A DNA stretch of 64,000 nt. It comes from Paraburkholderia sp. Tr-20389 (GTDB taxonomy: Bacteria > Pseudomonadota > Gammaproteobacteria > Burkholderiales > Burkholderiaceae). The stretch covers positions 124,001-188,000 of the forward strand of contig NZ_JAAGPD010000013.1 of assembly GCF_017104565.1 (NCBI RefSeq). The letters are read 5' to 3'. The position numbers and the translations under genes were made by a program. Below, piece after piece: positions 1-8,485 of this stretch. A model generated the notes under the pieces. It had not been told where the DNA came from. It did no database searches and saw only the letters and a list, made by a program, of their open reading frames with translations. The stretch's first letter is position 1. Each line of letters opens with the position of its first letter.

Positions 1-2
1 CG

Positions 3-512
3 ATCGGCGGCAGCCAAACCATGCTCGACGAAGCCGTGAACAACGGAGCAAGTGCCAACTTGTGCGATGCGCTTGTCGGTTTGAGCGGCATCGATCAAAA
101 GCGTGGCTTCGAGGTGACAATCACGCCAGCGAGCAGTGGCCAGGAACCTAGCCCCCCGGTCAAGTTCGTGTTCGATCGCGACAAGGTGGAGCGCGTTGCG
201 GAGGCCGCGGTTTACTACAAACGTGAAGATTACACGCTGTACGACAGGACAATCACCGGATCCGTTGAAAAACTCGACCGTCCCTTGGCGGACGAAACTG
301 GAACGATCACAATCGCGGCTACGGTTAATGGACAGCCGAAAAACGTATCAGTCGAACTCGACAAGACCGATTATCAGCAAGCTGTCCTTGCTCACGGTGA
401 AAAGCACTTGGTGCAGTGTCATGGCGATGTTCGAGTTATGGCGCGGGCTGCCCGCTTGGTCAACCCGCGCAACTTCAAAGTCATCAAAAACGGAGATCTG
501 CTAGAACCGTGA
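3..512 (+). CDS. Hypothetical protein, C-terminal part (5' end outside window)
   Basis: The reading frame is open from the first complete codon at position 3, so the gene probably begins before the window; an internal ATG at 21 is the first possible start inside it. The visible part is about 169 residues. It is soluble-looking, with a charged middle (KRED, DRDKVERV) and a beta-rich segment around TGTITIAATVNGQPKNVSVELD that could form a small OB- or Ig-like sheet. No signal peptide, membrane segment or known catalytic motif is visible. I do not recognise the family. A strong hairpin terminator lies about 175 bases downstream. Whether the sequence between the stop and the terminator holds another small gene is unclear. 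Confidence 0.55.
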   Translation: MGGSQTMLDEAVNNGASANLCDALVGLSGIDQKRGFEVTITPASSGQEPSPPVKFVFDRDKVERVAEAAVYYKREDYTLYDRTITGSVEKLDRPLADETGTITIAATVNGQPKNVSVELDKTDYQQAVLAHGEKHLVQCHGDVRVMARAARLVNPRNFKVIKNGDLLEP

Positions 513-687
513 TCACCGTATTCAAGCGGACGGGCGAAACGTCAACCGTCCTGTGGGGCTTGGGCGAACGGCGACGGCTGTCGCTAAATAGGGGGCAACG
601 GCGCGACGCAGAACGCCAGCAACGGCACCTGCAGCGAAGTCGGGTTCGCGAGTACGAGTGCTGCGCCCGGGAAGTCAGCATGTAAAC

Positions 688-720
688 GTCAACGGGGCCG
701 TGAAGCCCCGTTGACTTTCT
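688..720 (+). terminator. Rho-independent terminator
   Basis: Perfect 11-bp inverted repeat (GTCAACGGGGC at 688-698 with GCCCCGTTGAC at 705-715), six-base loop, followed by a short T-rich tail (TTTCT). It would end transcription coming from the truncated gene at the left edge. Confidence 0.75.
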
Positions 721-800
721 GGGATTGTCGCACCGAACCGATAAGCAAAGCGACACAGCGCCTACGGAAAAAGCCATCATGAACCGGGAGCGAGCACGAC

Positions 801-1094
801 ATGCCATCCTTGATCGGCCAAAAGGCTTTGCAGATCGTCAATAGGCTGCCATTCTGTTACGTGTGCGGCCAGTTACTGGATCGGAACAACAAGAACCGCG
901 ATCATGTGCCCCCAAGTGCGTGTATTGCGCAAGCGGACAAGGCGCATAGTCCATTGATTCTCCCAACGCACCCCGCATGCAACACATCATTCAAAATGGA
1001 TGATGAGAGGGTCGGTCAATTCCTTTCCCTTCTGCGAGTGATAGCCCCACGTCCCCGGGTGTCTGTTCCTCGACGGCCCTGTGAAACCGCATGA
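801..1094 (+). CDS. Small HNH-like zinc-binding protein, possibly truncated
   Basis: The 97-residue ORF starts at an ATG preceded by GGGAG. Residues about 19-60 carry a Cys-x2-Cys pair (CYVCG), a DHVPP segment and a final His-x3-Cys-Asn (THPACN). This is the layout of small HNH/McrA-like nucleases, where the two Cys pairs bind zinc and DHV/H supplies the catalytic metal ligands. After about residue 75 the sequence turns Arg/Pro-rich (RVIAPRPRVSVPRRP) and resembles non-coding translation. The C-terminal end may therefore have been replaced or frameshifted. It has no clear operon partner. Functional assignment is tentative. Confidence 0.45.
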   Translation: MPSLIGQKALQIVNRLPFCYVCGQLLDRNNKNRDHVPPSACIAQADKAHSPLILPTHPACNTSFKMDDERVGQFLSLLRVIAPRPRVSVPRRPCETA

Positions 1095-1318
1095 CCTCCA
1101 CCCGCTTCACCACACGCCCATCACCATTATCGAAGTCAAGAACGATCGTGCATCGCATGGCGGCTCCTCGTCTCGAAGTTAGCGAGACGATACGCTTTCA
1201 CGTGGCCGCTTCCCAGCCTTTCTAACGGCTTCCTCCAATACCAACAGCCACGGATTGCACATCCCGCGCTTCTGGACGCGATGATTGCGCGATCATCGCG
1301 ACTGATCGATGTCTTCGC

Positions 1319-2095
1319 TTACGCATCAAGAAGGCCAGCCGCGAGAAAGCCCCCATCAACGGCGATCGTTTGCCCGGTCACGTAAGAGGCGCCGTGTGAG
1401 CAGAGGAACGCCACGGCGGTCGCGATTTCGGAGGGCTGTCCATAGCGCTGCATCGGCACGGTTCGTCGATACGATTTGCGCGTTCCGGCGGAATGATGCG
1501 CGCGCGTCAGCGGTGTATCGATGGGACCCGGGGCGACGCAGTTGACAGTGATCCCGTCATGAGCCAGTTCGATCGCCATCTGGCGTGTCAGACCGATTAG
1601 CGCGGCCTTAGACGTTCCATACGCCGTGCGGCCGACGCCCGCCCTCACGCCGCTGATCGACCCGATGTTGACGATGCGCCCCCAGCGATGCCGCGCCATT
1701 AATCTCGCCGCATGCTGGCTGCACAACAGAGGGCCCGTAACGTTGACCTTCTGCACGCGCTCCCAAACGTCAAGCGGACAATCGATAAACGACGCCACGC
1801 TGGCAATGCCCGCGTTATTGACGAGAATGTCGCAGCGTCCATGGCGGCGCACGGTGGTATTGAATGCATGGTCTATCGATGTCGGGTCCGAAACATCCAT
1901 CTGCACCGCGAGCGCCTGGCCGCCTTGGCTCACTATGTCGTGCGCCAGCGTCTGCGCTGCATCGAGATCGATATCCGCGATCGCGACGGTGACACCTTCT
2001 TCGGACAGACGGCTCGCAATCGCCGCGCCGATTCCGTTTGCGCCGCCCGTGATCAGCGCGACGCGCGTCGCGACATGGGTCTGCGGCGAATTCAT
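1319..2095 (-). CDS. SDR-family NAD(P)-dependent oxidoreductase
   Basis: This is a 258-residue classical short-chain dehydrogenase/reductase. It has the TGGANGIG cofactor motif near residue 17, DVSD after the fourth strand, NNAGIAS near residue 95, the catalytic Ser in NIGSISG, and Tyr-x3-Lys (YGTSK). The C-terminus GQTIAVDGG is typical. Its ATG overlaps the stop of the upstream MFS gene (ATGA), so the two are translationally coupled and form one operon. By context it oxidises or reduces an alcohol or ketone imported by that transporter; the substrate cannot be read from sequence. It is related to, but distinct from, the SDR at 3562. Regulation is probably by the MarR protein at 4386 through the operator at 3455-3468. 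Confidence 0.92.
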   Translation of the reverse strand: MNSPQTHVATRVALITGGANGIGAAIASRLSEEGVTVAIADIDLDAAQTLAHDIVSQGGQALAVQMDVSDPTSIDHAFNTTVRRHGRCDILVNNAGIASVASFIDCPLDVWERVQKVNVTGPLLCSQHAARLMARHRWGRIVNIGSISGVRAGVGRTAYGTSKAALIGLTRQMAIELAHDGITVNCVAPGPIDTPLTRAHHSAGTRKSYRRTVPMQRYGQPSEIATAVAFLCSHGASYVTGQTIAVDGGFLAAGLLDA

Positions 2096-3414
2096 TTTGC
2101 GGTCTCGAAGTGAATGGATCGATTGCGCTCGACGAGCGCACCCGGAACGATAAAGACGAGCACGGCGCCGAACACGGCCACGCCGGCGAGCGCATACATG
2201 GCGAGCGCCGTGCTGCCCGTCGCGTCGGTCACCATGCCGACCAGAAAAGGCGCGACGAAGCCGGACAGGTTGCCGATCGATGTGATCAGCGCGAAGCCCG
2301 TCGCTGCGCCCGCGCCCTTGAGGAACGCCGTCGGCAGGTTCCAGAACAGCGGGATCGTGGTAACGATGCCCGCCATCGCGACGATCAGCGCGATGAACGA
2401 CCACGTCGCGTTGCCGCGCGCCAGTACGCTCAACACGAGACTCGCCGCTCCTAACAGCGCGGCAAACGCGAGATGCTTGCGCCGCTCGCCCGTGCGGTCG
2501 GAACTCCACGCAAGGACGAGCATCGTCACCACGGCCGCCGCATAAGGCAACGCGGTCATCGAGCCGATTTCGCGGATGCCCGAATAGCCTAGCGCCTTGA
2601 TCAGCGTCGGCAGCCAGAAGCTGACGCCATACAGCGCGGCGACGAACGAAAAATAGACGACGCACAGCAACCAGACACGCAGATCGCTCAGGCCGCTCGC
2701 AAAGCTTCCGGTGTGATGCGTGTGACTGTCGACCTCCGCTTTCAGTGCCGCTTTCTCGGCGTGCGTGAGCCACGTTGCTTCGTCGATGGTGTTCGGCACG
2801 AGAAACCAGAATGCGACGCCGCACAGCACGGCAGGCAGCCCTTCGCACACGAACATCCATTGCCATCCGCGCAGGCCCATCGCGTTGGGCGCCGACGTCA
2901 TCAGCCATGCGGAAAGTGGGCTGCCGATCATGCCTGAAATCGGCAGCGCAGTCATGAAGATCGCGATGATCCGGCCGCGCGTTCGCGCCGGAAACCACTG
3001 GCTCACATACAGCATGATGCCCGGCGCGAATCCCGCTTCAGCGATGCCTAGGAAGAAGCGCAGTACGCAAAACGAAGTCGGCCCCGTCACGAACATCGTG
3101 CACGCGGACAGCACGCCCCACGTGACAAGGATGCGGGTGATCCACGTGCGGGCGCCGATCCGGTGCAGCAGCATGTTGCTCGGCACCTCGAACAGGCAGT
3201 AGCCGATAAAGAACACGCCCGCACCGAGGCCGTAGGCCGTATTCGACAGACCTATATCGGGTGCCATCTGCAGTTTCGCAAATGCGACGTTCACCTTGTC
3301 GAGCTGATTGACGATCAGGCTCGCCACGATGATAGGGATCAGGCGCCAAAACGTCTTGGCGTCAATCGCGTGCGAGACGGACGCGCGCGAAGAAGTCTGA
3401 AGAGCATCGCTCAT
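2092..3414 (-). CDS. MFS transporter, anion:cation symporter (ACS) family
   Basis: This is a 440-residue, 12-helix major facilitator. The ACS signatures are visible: [13 protein letters not shown] in helix 1, [19 protein letters not shown] in helix 2, and [17 protein letters not shown] near helix 4. Family members carry small carboxylates such as phthalate, tartrate and 4-hydroxyphenylacetate. I chose the ATG at 3414 because GGAG lies six bases upstream; longer N-terminal versions have no ribosome site. The stop overlaps the SDR start at 2095. The promoter region holds a palindromic operator shared with the cupin gene, so the carboxylate or ketone imported here is probably the inducer of this module. 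Confidence 0.92.
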   Translation of the reverse strand: MSDALQTSSRASVSHAIDAKTFWRLIPIIVASLIVNQLDKVNVAFAKLQMAPDIGLSNTAYGLGAGVFFIGYCLFEVPSNMLLHRIGARTWITRILVTWGVLSACTMFVTGPTSFCVLRFFLGIAEAGFAPGIMLYVSQWFPARTRGRIIAIFMTALPISGMIGSPLSAWLMTSAPNAMGLRGWQWMFVCEGLPAVLCGVAFWFLVPNTIDEATWLTHAEKAALKAEVDSHTHHTGSFASGLSDLRVWLLCVVYFSFVAALYGVSFWLPTLIKALGYSGIREIGSMTALPYAAAVVTMLVLAWSSDRTGERRKHLAFAALLGAASLVLSVLARGNATWSFIALIVAMAGIVTTIPLFWNLPTAFLKGAGAATGFALITSIGNLSGFVAPFLVGMVTDATGSTALAMYALAGVAVFGAVLVFIVPGALVERNRSIHFETAK

Positions 3415-3454
3415 GGGTGTCTCCATTGTCATGCGTTGCCGCGTGAGATATTTG

Positions 3455-3468
3455 TTATCAAGTGATAA
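3455..3468. promoter_or_regulatory. Palindromic operator, probable MarR-family site (copy 1)
   Basis: TTATCA-AG-TGATAA is a perfect 6-bp inverted repeat followed by TATA. It lies between the divergent MFS (-) and SDR (+) starts. A near-identical site lies at 4966-4977 upstream of the cupin and marR genes, including the trailing ATAATATA. Such sites are typical for MarR dimers; the binding protein is inferred from proximity. Confidence 0.65.
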
Positions 3469-3561
3469 TATATACGCGTGACCTGATGCTGTCCTGGCCC
3501 ATCGCGCCAGGACTATCCCTAACCCGCGGCGCAAAGTGCGGAGCGAAACACAGGAGACGAC

Positions 3562-4350
3562 ATGGATTTCAACGGAATGACGGTGGCGGTAACGGGGGCG
3601 GCGAGCGGCATCGGCCATGCAACGGCGATCGCCGCCGCGCGGCGCGGCGCGCGCATCATGGCGCTCGATCGCGATGCCGACGCGCTCGAGCGCCTGCACG
3701 CACAATTCACAGCAGACGGCGTCACGCTTGAGCGCGTGCCCGTCGATATCGCCGACGAAGCATCCGTCAGAGCCGCGGTGGAAGCGATCGCGCGCATCAC
3801 ACCAGCCGTCGATCTGCTCGTCAACAGCGCGGGCATCGTGTCACGCGGCCTGTTCGAGACGACCACCACCGATGAATGGGAGCGCGTGTTGTCGGTGAAT
3901 TTATCGGGAAGCTTTTACTGCCTGAAGCAGATGGTGCCCTTGCTGAAGGTGGGTAACGGGCGCGCGGTCGTCAACGTGGCATCGCTTGCATCGAAGCGCG
4001 TGTCGTACACGGGCGGTGTGGCGTACACGGCCGCGAAGGCGGGCATTCTGGGGCTGACGCGCCATGCAGCGTTCGAGCTCGCCGGTGACGGAATCCGCGT
4101 GAACGCAGTATGTCCAGGCCCGGTGCTGACGGCGATGACGAAAAATGCGACTTCGGAAGAGGACCGCAAAACGGTCGCCGCGATGGTGCCGCTCGGCGAC
4201 TGGCTCGATCCCGACGACGTTGCGCAAGCGATTCTCTTCCTCGGCAGTCCCGCGGCGAGAATGATCACGGGGACTACGCTGGATATCGACGGCGGGCTGT
4301 CGCTGGTTACCGGTTCATCGTACGAGGCATACCGGCGGGCGCGTCAATGA
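3562..4350 (+). CDS. SDR-family NAD(P)-dependent oxidoreductase
   Basis: This is a 262-residue classical SDR: TGAASGIGHATA (cofactor loop, residues 11-22), NSAGIVSRG, catalytic Ser in VASLASKR and Tyr-x3-Lys (YTAAK), and PGPVLTAM in the substrate loop. A clear Shine-Dalgarno (AGGAGACGAC) precedes the ATG. It is transcribed divergently from the MFS-SDR operon. The operator at 3455-3468 lies between them, so one MarR dimer could control both. Two SDRs with one carboxylate-type transporter and a cupin suggest stepwise oxidation of a hydroxylated or aromatic side-chain substrate. That substrate is not identifiable here. Confidence 0.93.
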   Translation: MDFNGMTVAVTGAASGIGHATAIAAARRGARIMALDRDADALERLHAQFTADGVTLERVPVDIADEASVRAAVEAIARITPAVDLLVNSAGIVSRGLFETTTTDEWERVLSVNLSGSFYCLKQMVPLLKVGNGRAVVNVASLASKRVSYTGGVAYTAAKAGILGLTRHAAFELAGDGIRVNAVCPGPVLTAMTKNATSEEDRKTVAAMVPLGDWLDPDDVAQAILFLGSPAARMITGTTLDIDGGLSLVTGSSYEAYRRARQ

Positions 4351-4385
4351 AGCATGACGGCGTGCCGAGTGGCCATGCACGCTTT

Positions 4386-4871
4386 CTACGCGGAGTTCCG
4401 CTTTCCGCCGAACAGCCTCGCCGACAATTGCCCGATGTCGGCATCCGTGTAACTCGTGTTGTGCATCAGCCTGCCGAGCAGGCCGTCGAGCGCGACTCTC
4501 TCCACGGCGCTCAGGTCTCGTAGCGCGAAGTCCTGCACCGCGAGCACGATCTTCATGCCGGCTTCATACGCGGTCCGGCCGGCCTGCGTCATCGTGTAGC
4601 GCGTGGCGCGGCCGTCCTCAGGATCGGGTACGGCCGCCACCAGCCCGAACTCACGCAGCTTGAGCAGGCTGCGTCCCGTCTGCACGGGTGTCATCAGCAT
4701 GTCCCGTCCGATCTCCGTCGGAATGCTGCCGGGCCTGTCAGCCAGCTTAACGAGCACTCGCCAGTCCAGCACGCGAATTTCCAGGTGGCGCGCGAAAAGA
4801 TCTTCGGCCATGTCGAGAATCGACTCGGCGACACGGCGAATCTGATAGGCAGGAAGATTGTTGAATTGCAT
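4386..4871 (-). CDS. MarR-family transcriptional regulator
   Basis: This is a 161-residue winged-helix protein. It has the MarR layout: an N-terminal dimerisation helix, LEIRVLDWRVLVKLADRPG, a recognition helix region around TEIGRDMLMTPVQTGRSLLKL, and the wing PDPEDGRATRYTMTQAG, in which DGRATRY matches the DxRxxRY-type wing. I chose the ATG at 4871; the 27-residue upstream extension is basic and unlike the family. The gene faces the cupin gene. It is flanked by the two TATCA-N2-TGATA operators, which fits repression of the whole MFS/SDR/SDR/cupin module plus autoregulation. Confidence 0.9.
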   Translation of the reverse strand: MQFNNLPAYQIRRVAESILDMAEDLFARHLEIRVLDWRVLVKLADRPGSIPTEIGRDMLMTPVQTGRSLLKLREFGLVAAVPDPEDGRATRYTMTQAGRTAYEAGMKIVLAVQDFALRDLSAVERVALDGLLGRLMHNTSYTDADIGQLSARLFGGKRNSA

Positions 4872-4965
4872 GGCGATAAGAGCGGTTCGGCGTGGCGTGA
4901 TTATGCGGGGGCGAGAAGACAAAAGAAATATCGATTGACTGGCGTGCGTCATTCGTCCAATATGA

Positions 4966-4977
4966 TATCAAATGATA
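4966..4977. promoter_or_regulatory. Palindromic operator, probable MarR-family site (copy 2)
   Basis: TATCA-AA-TGATA followed by ATATA matches copy 1 at 3455-3468 in both arms and the right flank. It sits between the divergent marR and cupin genes, 56 bases before the cupin ATG. Confidence 0.65.
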
Positions 4978-5033
4978 ATATAAACAACCTTACTTCTTTG
5001 CCCTTACATCTCGAAGCAGATACGGAGACAGCG

Positions 5034-5900
5034 ATGAATGCACCAGGCCAGCCTTCTTTGAACTGCGCGTTACGCGAGACGGGCGTGTACGTGTTCGACG
5101 TATCGGAAACGCCGTGGCAAAGCGTAGGCAAAGGCGGTCTCGCGCAAAAAATCGTGCGGCGCGACGATCGAACGGGACATTCGTTCGGTTACATGTCGTT
5201 CGATACATTGAGCCGCACGGGAGTGCATCAGCATCTCGGCACGGCGTTCAGCTACTTTCTGTCCGGCTCGCTGACCGACTTTCAGGGCACGACTGTCGCG
5301 GGTCAGCTCGGCGTCAATTTCGCGGGATCAACGCACGACGCGATTGCCTATTCGGCTACGCTCACTGTCGGGCGTATGGAAGGGCCCGTTGCGTATGCTG
5401 CCGACGTCACGCACACGTTGCACGCGGGAAACCGGCACACGGACTTCGACAACGAGTTTCCCGAACATCTTCCCGACCTGAGCATCACGCTCGATACCGT
5501 TCAGGTCAGCGCGACGCGGATCGCCGGCCTGACACGTCGGCTCGTGTACGACTACGCGCATACGCTCGTCAACCGGCGCATGACGCAGTTGATGCTCTTG
5601 CCGGGAACTACCGTGCCCGCCCATCTGCTCAGTGCGCTCGTCGATATATACGTGCTCGCGGGGGACGTGTCATTTGGGTCGCGCGGTGCGACGTCGGTTG
5701 CAAAGACGGGGGACTTCATCGTTCTCGAACCGGACGCACATATCACCTATACATCCCGCTACGGCGCGAGTTTGCTGGTATGGGCCGATGGTCCTTCGAC
5801 GTGGGAAGAGGGCCCTGTTTCGCCGGAACTGTATGGGTTCACGTCGTCGCACGCCGATCCGTTGCGTTTTGGCAATTGCACGCCAACAGATTTCGCTTAG
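5034..5900 (+). CDS. Bicupin protein, dioxygenase/ChrR-like
   Basis: This protein has 288 residues with two cupin folds. The first holds GVHQHLGTAFSYFLSGSL, whose His-x-His pair is a metal-ligand pattern. The second (LLPGTTVPAHLLSALVDIYVLAGDVSFG) has lost most ligand histidines, which is common in bicupins with one active metal site. ACGGAGACAGCG precedes the chosen ATG; a 83-codon upstream extension lacks support and overlaps marR. Cupins of this size include 2,4'-dihydroxyacetophenone dioxygenase-like enzymes and ChrR-type anti-sigma domains. The catabolic neighbours favour an enzyme that cleaves or hydrolyses a C-C bond, but this is inference. Confidence 0.8.
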   Translation: MNAPGQPSLNCALRETGVYVFDVSETPWQSVGKGGLAQKIVRRDDRTGHSFGYMSFDTLSRTGVHQHLGTAFSYFLSGSLTDFQGTTVAGQLGVNFAGSTHDAIAYSATLTVGRMEGPVAYAADVTHTLHAGNRHTDFDNEFPEHLPDLSITLDTVQVSATRIAGLTRRLVYDYAHTLVNRRMTQLMLLPGTTVPAHLLSALVDIYVLAGDVSFGSRGATSVAKTGDFIVLEPDAHITYTSRYGASLLVWADGPSTWEEGPVSPELYGFTSSHADPLRFGNCTPTDFA

Positions 5901-5937
5901 ACAAGTGCACCGTCTGTTCATCCCGAATTGCGTCCTA

Positions 5938-6190
5938 CCGTGACAATCCTACGCCAGCGGATGGTCGAGGATGTGCGAGTTCGCAATCTCTCGGCCAACA
6001 CTCAATGCGCCTATCGCCACTGGGTAAGCGCCTTTGCCAAACAGTTTGACCGCTCGCCGGCAGAACTTGGAGCCGACGAGATCCGCGCCTTGCAACTGCC
6101 CATGATTGAAGTGCTACGCATGTCCTTCAGCGCTGGCGACTGCCAAAACTGCATTGAGATTCCAGTATACGGTCGCGCTCCGCACCCGGT
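5938..6190 (+). pseudogene. Tyrosine recombinase (integrase) remnant, frameshifted and truncated
   Basis: One frame reads TILRQRMVEDVRVRNLSANTQCAYRHWVSAFAKQFDRSP (broken up here in its N-terminal SAM-like domain), ending near LQLPM. The next frame, from about 6106, continues SALATAKTALRFQYTVALRT. That matches the following helix of XerC-like integrases that accompany IS91-type and related elements. The catalytic domain with Arg-His-Arg-Tyr is missing. This is a decayed mobile-element fragment of roughly 80 codons lying between two unrelated operons. Confidence 0.6.
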
Positions 6191-6746
6191 CGTCGTTCCA
6201 TCTCCCGGCCGGCGACCGCGCTCTGGTCGCACCACGGCAACGTCATATCACACAGGTGCTGCCCATCAGCGTCACACACCCGTCCCCGCAACCAAATGAC
6301 GCAGTGACGGGAGATCGTCCACAAATTCCCCATCATCTCAACCCGGGATCTCGCCGTCATCGCCCTGATTCAATGCACATAGCTGCTGATGCCCGCGGAG
6401 TGGATTAGCTCGAAGAATTGCTAGCGAAGCGGACGCGGAATTGGCGCGGTGCGCGCAATCGTCCTGATGCGTCGCGCCCGCTTCGCTAAAAATCCTCCGC
6501 CATTTCGCGAGTGTGAATCGAGGGGTGCATAGTTGTCGATTTCTACCCTTCATTTCTGGACAAGCTACAATTCGTGTGCCATGTGAAAGCAGTTCACGAA
6601 ACCGCGTCGGCACCGGCTTATGAACGCGCAAGGTGGTTTGTGACGAAGTTCCCCAAATCTGTCGGAACGCCATACCTGTGAGTTTTATCTCCCGCTGCGC
6701 CGAATGCGATGAGCGACCGGGCCGGGGCGTAAGGAATGCAAAATCT

Positions 6747-7664
6747 ATGTTACCGGATCTGGTATCGCTATCTTTGTTTCTTCGGACCGTTGAAAGCGGA
6801 AGCCTATCGAAGGCTGCAGATCAATCACATATCGCGTTGTCCGCAGCAAGCCGACGCATCGCTCTTCTGGAGCAGCAGTTCAGCGTCAAATTGCTGCTGC
6901 GCACGTCGAGAGGAACAGAGCCCACGCCAGCGGGGGAGGCTCTTGCGTTGCATGCAAGGCTGATGTTGCGGGAGGTCGACAGGCTTCAGACAGACATGTC
7001 GGACTACGCGAAAGGCCTGCGTGGAGTTGTCAGGTTGCACGCTAATACCTCAGCGCTCAGTCAATATCTTCCATATGGGCTGGCAGCCTTTTCAAAGGTT
7101 TGCCCCGATATCAAGGTCGAAGTGCATGAGCGACTGAGCATTGAAATCATCCGCGATTTGCTCGACAAAAGTACCGATGTTGGTATAGCGTTTCCGGGGC
7201 GACATGCCGTTGATGGATTGAAGTGTTATCCATACAAAGTAGACGAACTTGTGGCGGTTCTTCCCCGCGCCTATAGGCCAGCGGGGAGTCATTTGCGACT
7301 CGTCGATCTCTTGGACGACGACCTGGTCGTGCTGGAAAGCAACACTGCCATGTTGAAGCTTTTAGAGGAAGCAGCGACGATTGCGGGGAAGACCCTACGT
7401 CTTCGAGTGCAGGTGAAAAGCTTTGAGGCGATCTGCAGGATGATAGAGGCGGGCATGGGCAGTGGCATCCTCCCAAAGGTGGCAGCACAAACTTTCGGGC
7501 AAGGGCTGGATCTGAACTTGATCCCTCTTGCGGACGAGTGGGCGGTGCGCCAGATGTATCTATGCGTCAGAGACGAACCACTTTCTCTAGCGGTCCAGCG
7601 TCTTGTAGACCATCTTCTCGCCGATGCGACCGGCTCAACGGATGCGCCAGCAAGGCAGGAGTAG
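6747..7664 (+). CDS. LysR-family transcriptional regulator
   Basis: This is a 305-residue LTTR. The N-terminal helix-turn-helix (FLRTVESGSLSKAADQSHIALSAASRRIALLEQ) is followed by LLLRTSRGTEPTPAGEAL, then a periplasmic-binding-protein-like effector domain. The ATG at 6747 has AAGGA about 11 bases upstream. It is clearly paralogous to the LysR at 46466: the same GHVR/GVVRLxANxS start of the effector domain and the same LLLR-RG-PT-AG linker. It has no divergent partner directly upstream, where there is only an integrase relic and unassigned sequence. Its target is unknown. The LysR boxes before citF and the CaiB gene at 23873 are candidates. Confidence 0.9.
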   Translation: MLPDLVSLSLFLRTVESGSLSKAADQSHIALSAASRRIALLEQQFSVKLLLRTSRGTEPTPAGEALALHARLMLREVDRLQTDMSDYAKGLRGVVRLHANTSALSQYLPYGLAAFSKVCPDIKVEVHERLSIEIIRDLLDKSTDVGIAFPGRHAVDGLKCYPYKVDELVAVLPRAYRPAGSHLRLVDLLDDDLVVLESNTAMLKLLEEAATIAGKTLRLRVQVKSFEAICRMIEAGMGSGILPKVAAQTFGQGLDLNLIPLADEWAVRQMYLCVRDEPLSLAVQRLVDHLLADATGSTDAPARQE

Positions 7665-7753
7665 ACATACGCGTACACCAATGCATCTCGACCTGCACGT
7701 CCGCGATGCGCCCGCGACAAGCTGTGGCCCGAGTGTCACACCCACGGTGCAAC

Positions 7754-8386
7754 TTAGGACGAAAGGGAAGGTGGACCGGAGCGTCTGAGGAGCGGCGTCG
7801 ATTCATCGTCTACGCTGGTGAAGTCAATGGCGTTAGCGAACGAATTTGTTCGACGTGATGCAACGAGTCTGTGCGGGCCGATGGGTATCCGGGTGCTTTC
7901 GCTCAAGGGTGCACCGGTGTGTAGGTGAACGATCAGATCAAACGAAGTCGAACGTCTGGACAGCATGAGAGCAGTCGCTTCACCAGAAAATGTTCGGGTT
8001 GCGTGCCAGCACCATGGGCGGATGCAGGTCCCCATGCCGATGGGAATTTCAAAAGCCCTAAGCGAATCCATATCTGGAACTCTGGTTGCCTGGGGTGCGG
8101 CCAGAATCAAGATTAGCGGTCCGGTCAACGGAACTATTACCTGTTGCGTTAGCCGCCGGGCCTCCAGGGCACTAACCACGTCGCTGCTGTCTCCGAAGGA
8201 AACCCACAGCACCTCAGTATCGTTCACAATGCCGGCATCAAAAAGATGCTCACGCCATATTGACAACTCTTGGCTCTCGAAATGAGGCTCTTCACAGGGA
8301 GTCGAAGAGCGCTTTCCCAACACCCATCCATATGGAGCGAAGGATTCAGGAGTGAGCGGCTCGACATGGAGGTGGGGGATAGACAT
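7754..8386 (-). CDS. Ureidoglycolate lyase-like protein (AllA family)
   Basis: This 210-residue protein shows LTPESFAPYGWVLG at the N-terminus, the usual opening of AllA-family proteins. It also has PIGMGTCIRPWCWHATRTF, whose Pro-x-x-WH segment is typical of the cupin-like active site. Family members release urea and glyoxylate from ureidoglycolate in purine catabolism, but many homologues are found outside allantoin operons and act on unknown small acids. No other purine genes are nearby. It lies upstream of nothing in its own direction and 99 bases downstream of the binding-protein gene at 8486 on the same strand. The terminator between them argues against cotranscription. Confidence 0.72.
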   Translation of the reverse strand: MSIPHLHVEPLTPESFAPYGWVLGKRSSTPCEEPHFESQELSIWREHLFDAGIVNDTEVLWVSFGDSSDVVSALEARRLTQQVIVPLTGPLILILAAPQATRVPDMDSLRAFEIPIGMGTCIRPWCWHATRTFSGEATALMLSRRSTSFDLIVHLHTGAPLSESTRIPIGPHRLVASRRTNSFANAIDFTSVDDESTPLLRRSGPPSLSS

Positions 8387-8441
8387 CGTGAGGCTCGCAG
8401 CGCTAGCTTAAAGTCTGGCAACCTATGGCGGTCGCCTCTGG

Positions 8442-8474
8442 AAAAAAGACGACCCAGGAAAACCTCCCGGGTCG
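8442..8474 (-). terminator. Rho-independent terminator of the binding-protein gene
   Basis: Read on the minus strand, CGACCC pairs with GGGTCG (plus-strand 8450-8455 and 8469-8474, with further pairing inside), followed by a run of six T. It lies directly after the stop at 8486. Confidence 0.8.
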
Positions 8475-8485
8475 CTGGTGAGGAG

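Noticed and set aside
1319-2998. 559-codon minus-strand ORF covering SDR and part of MFS
   Set aside because: Only the last 258 codons are the SDR. The rest is the MFS gene in another frame and is Arg-rich non-homologous sequence.
5114-6049. 311-codon ORF overlapping the cupin gene
   Set aside because: Alternate frame of the cupin gene with Arg/His-rich composition. The cupin frame has clear motifs and a ribosome site.
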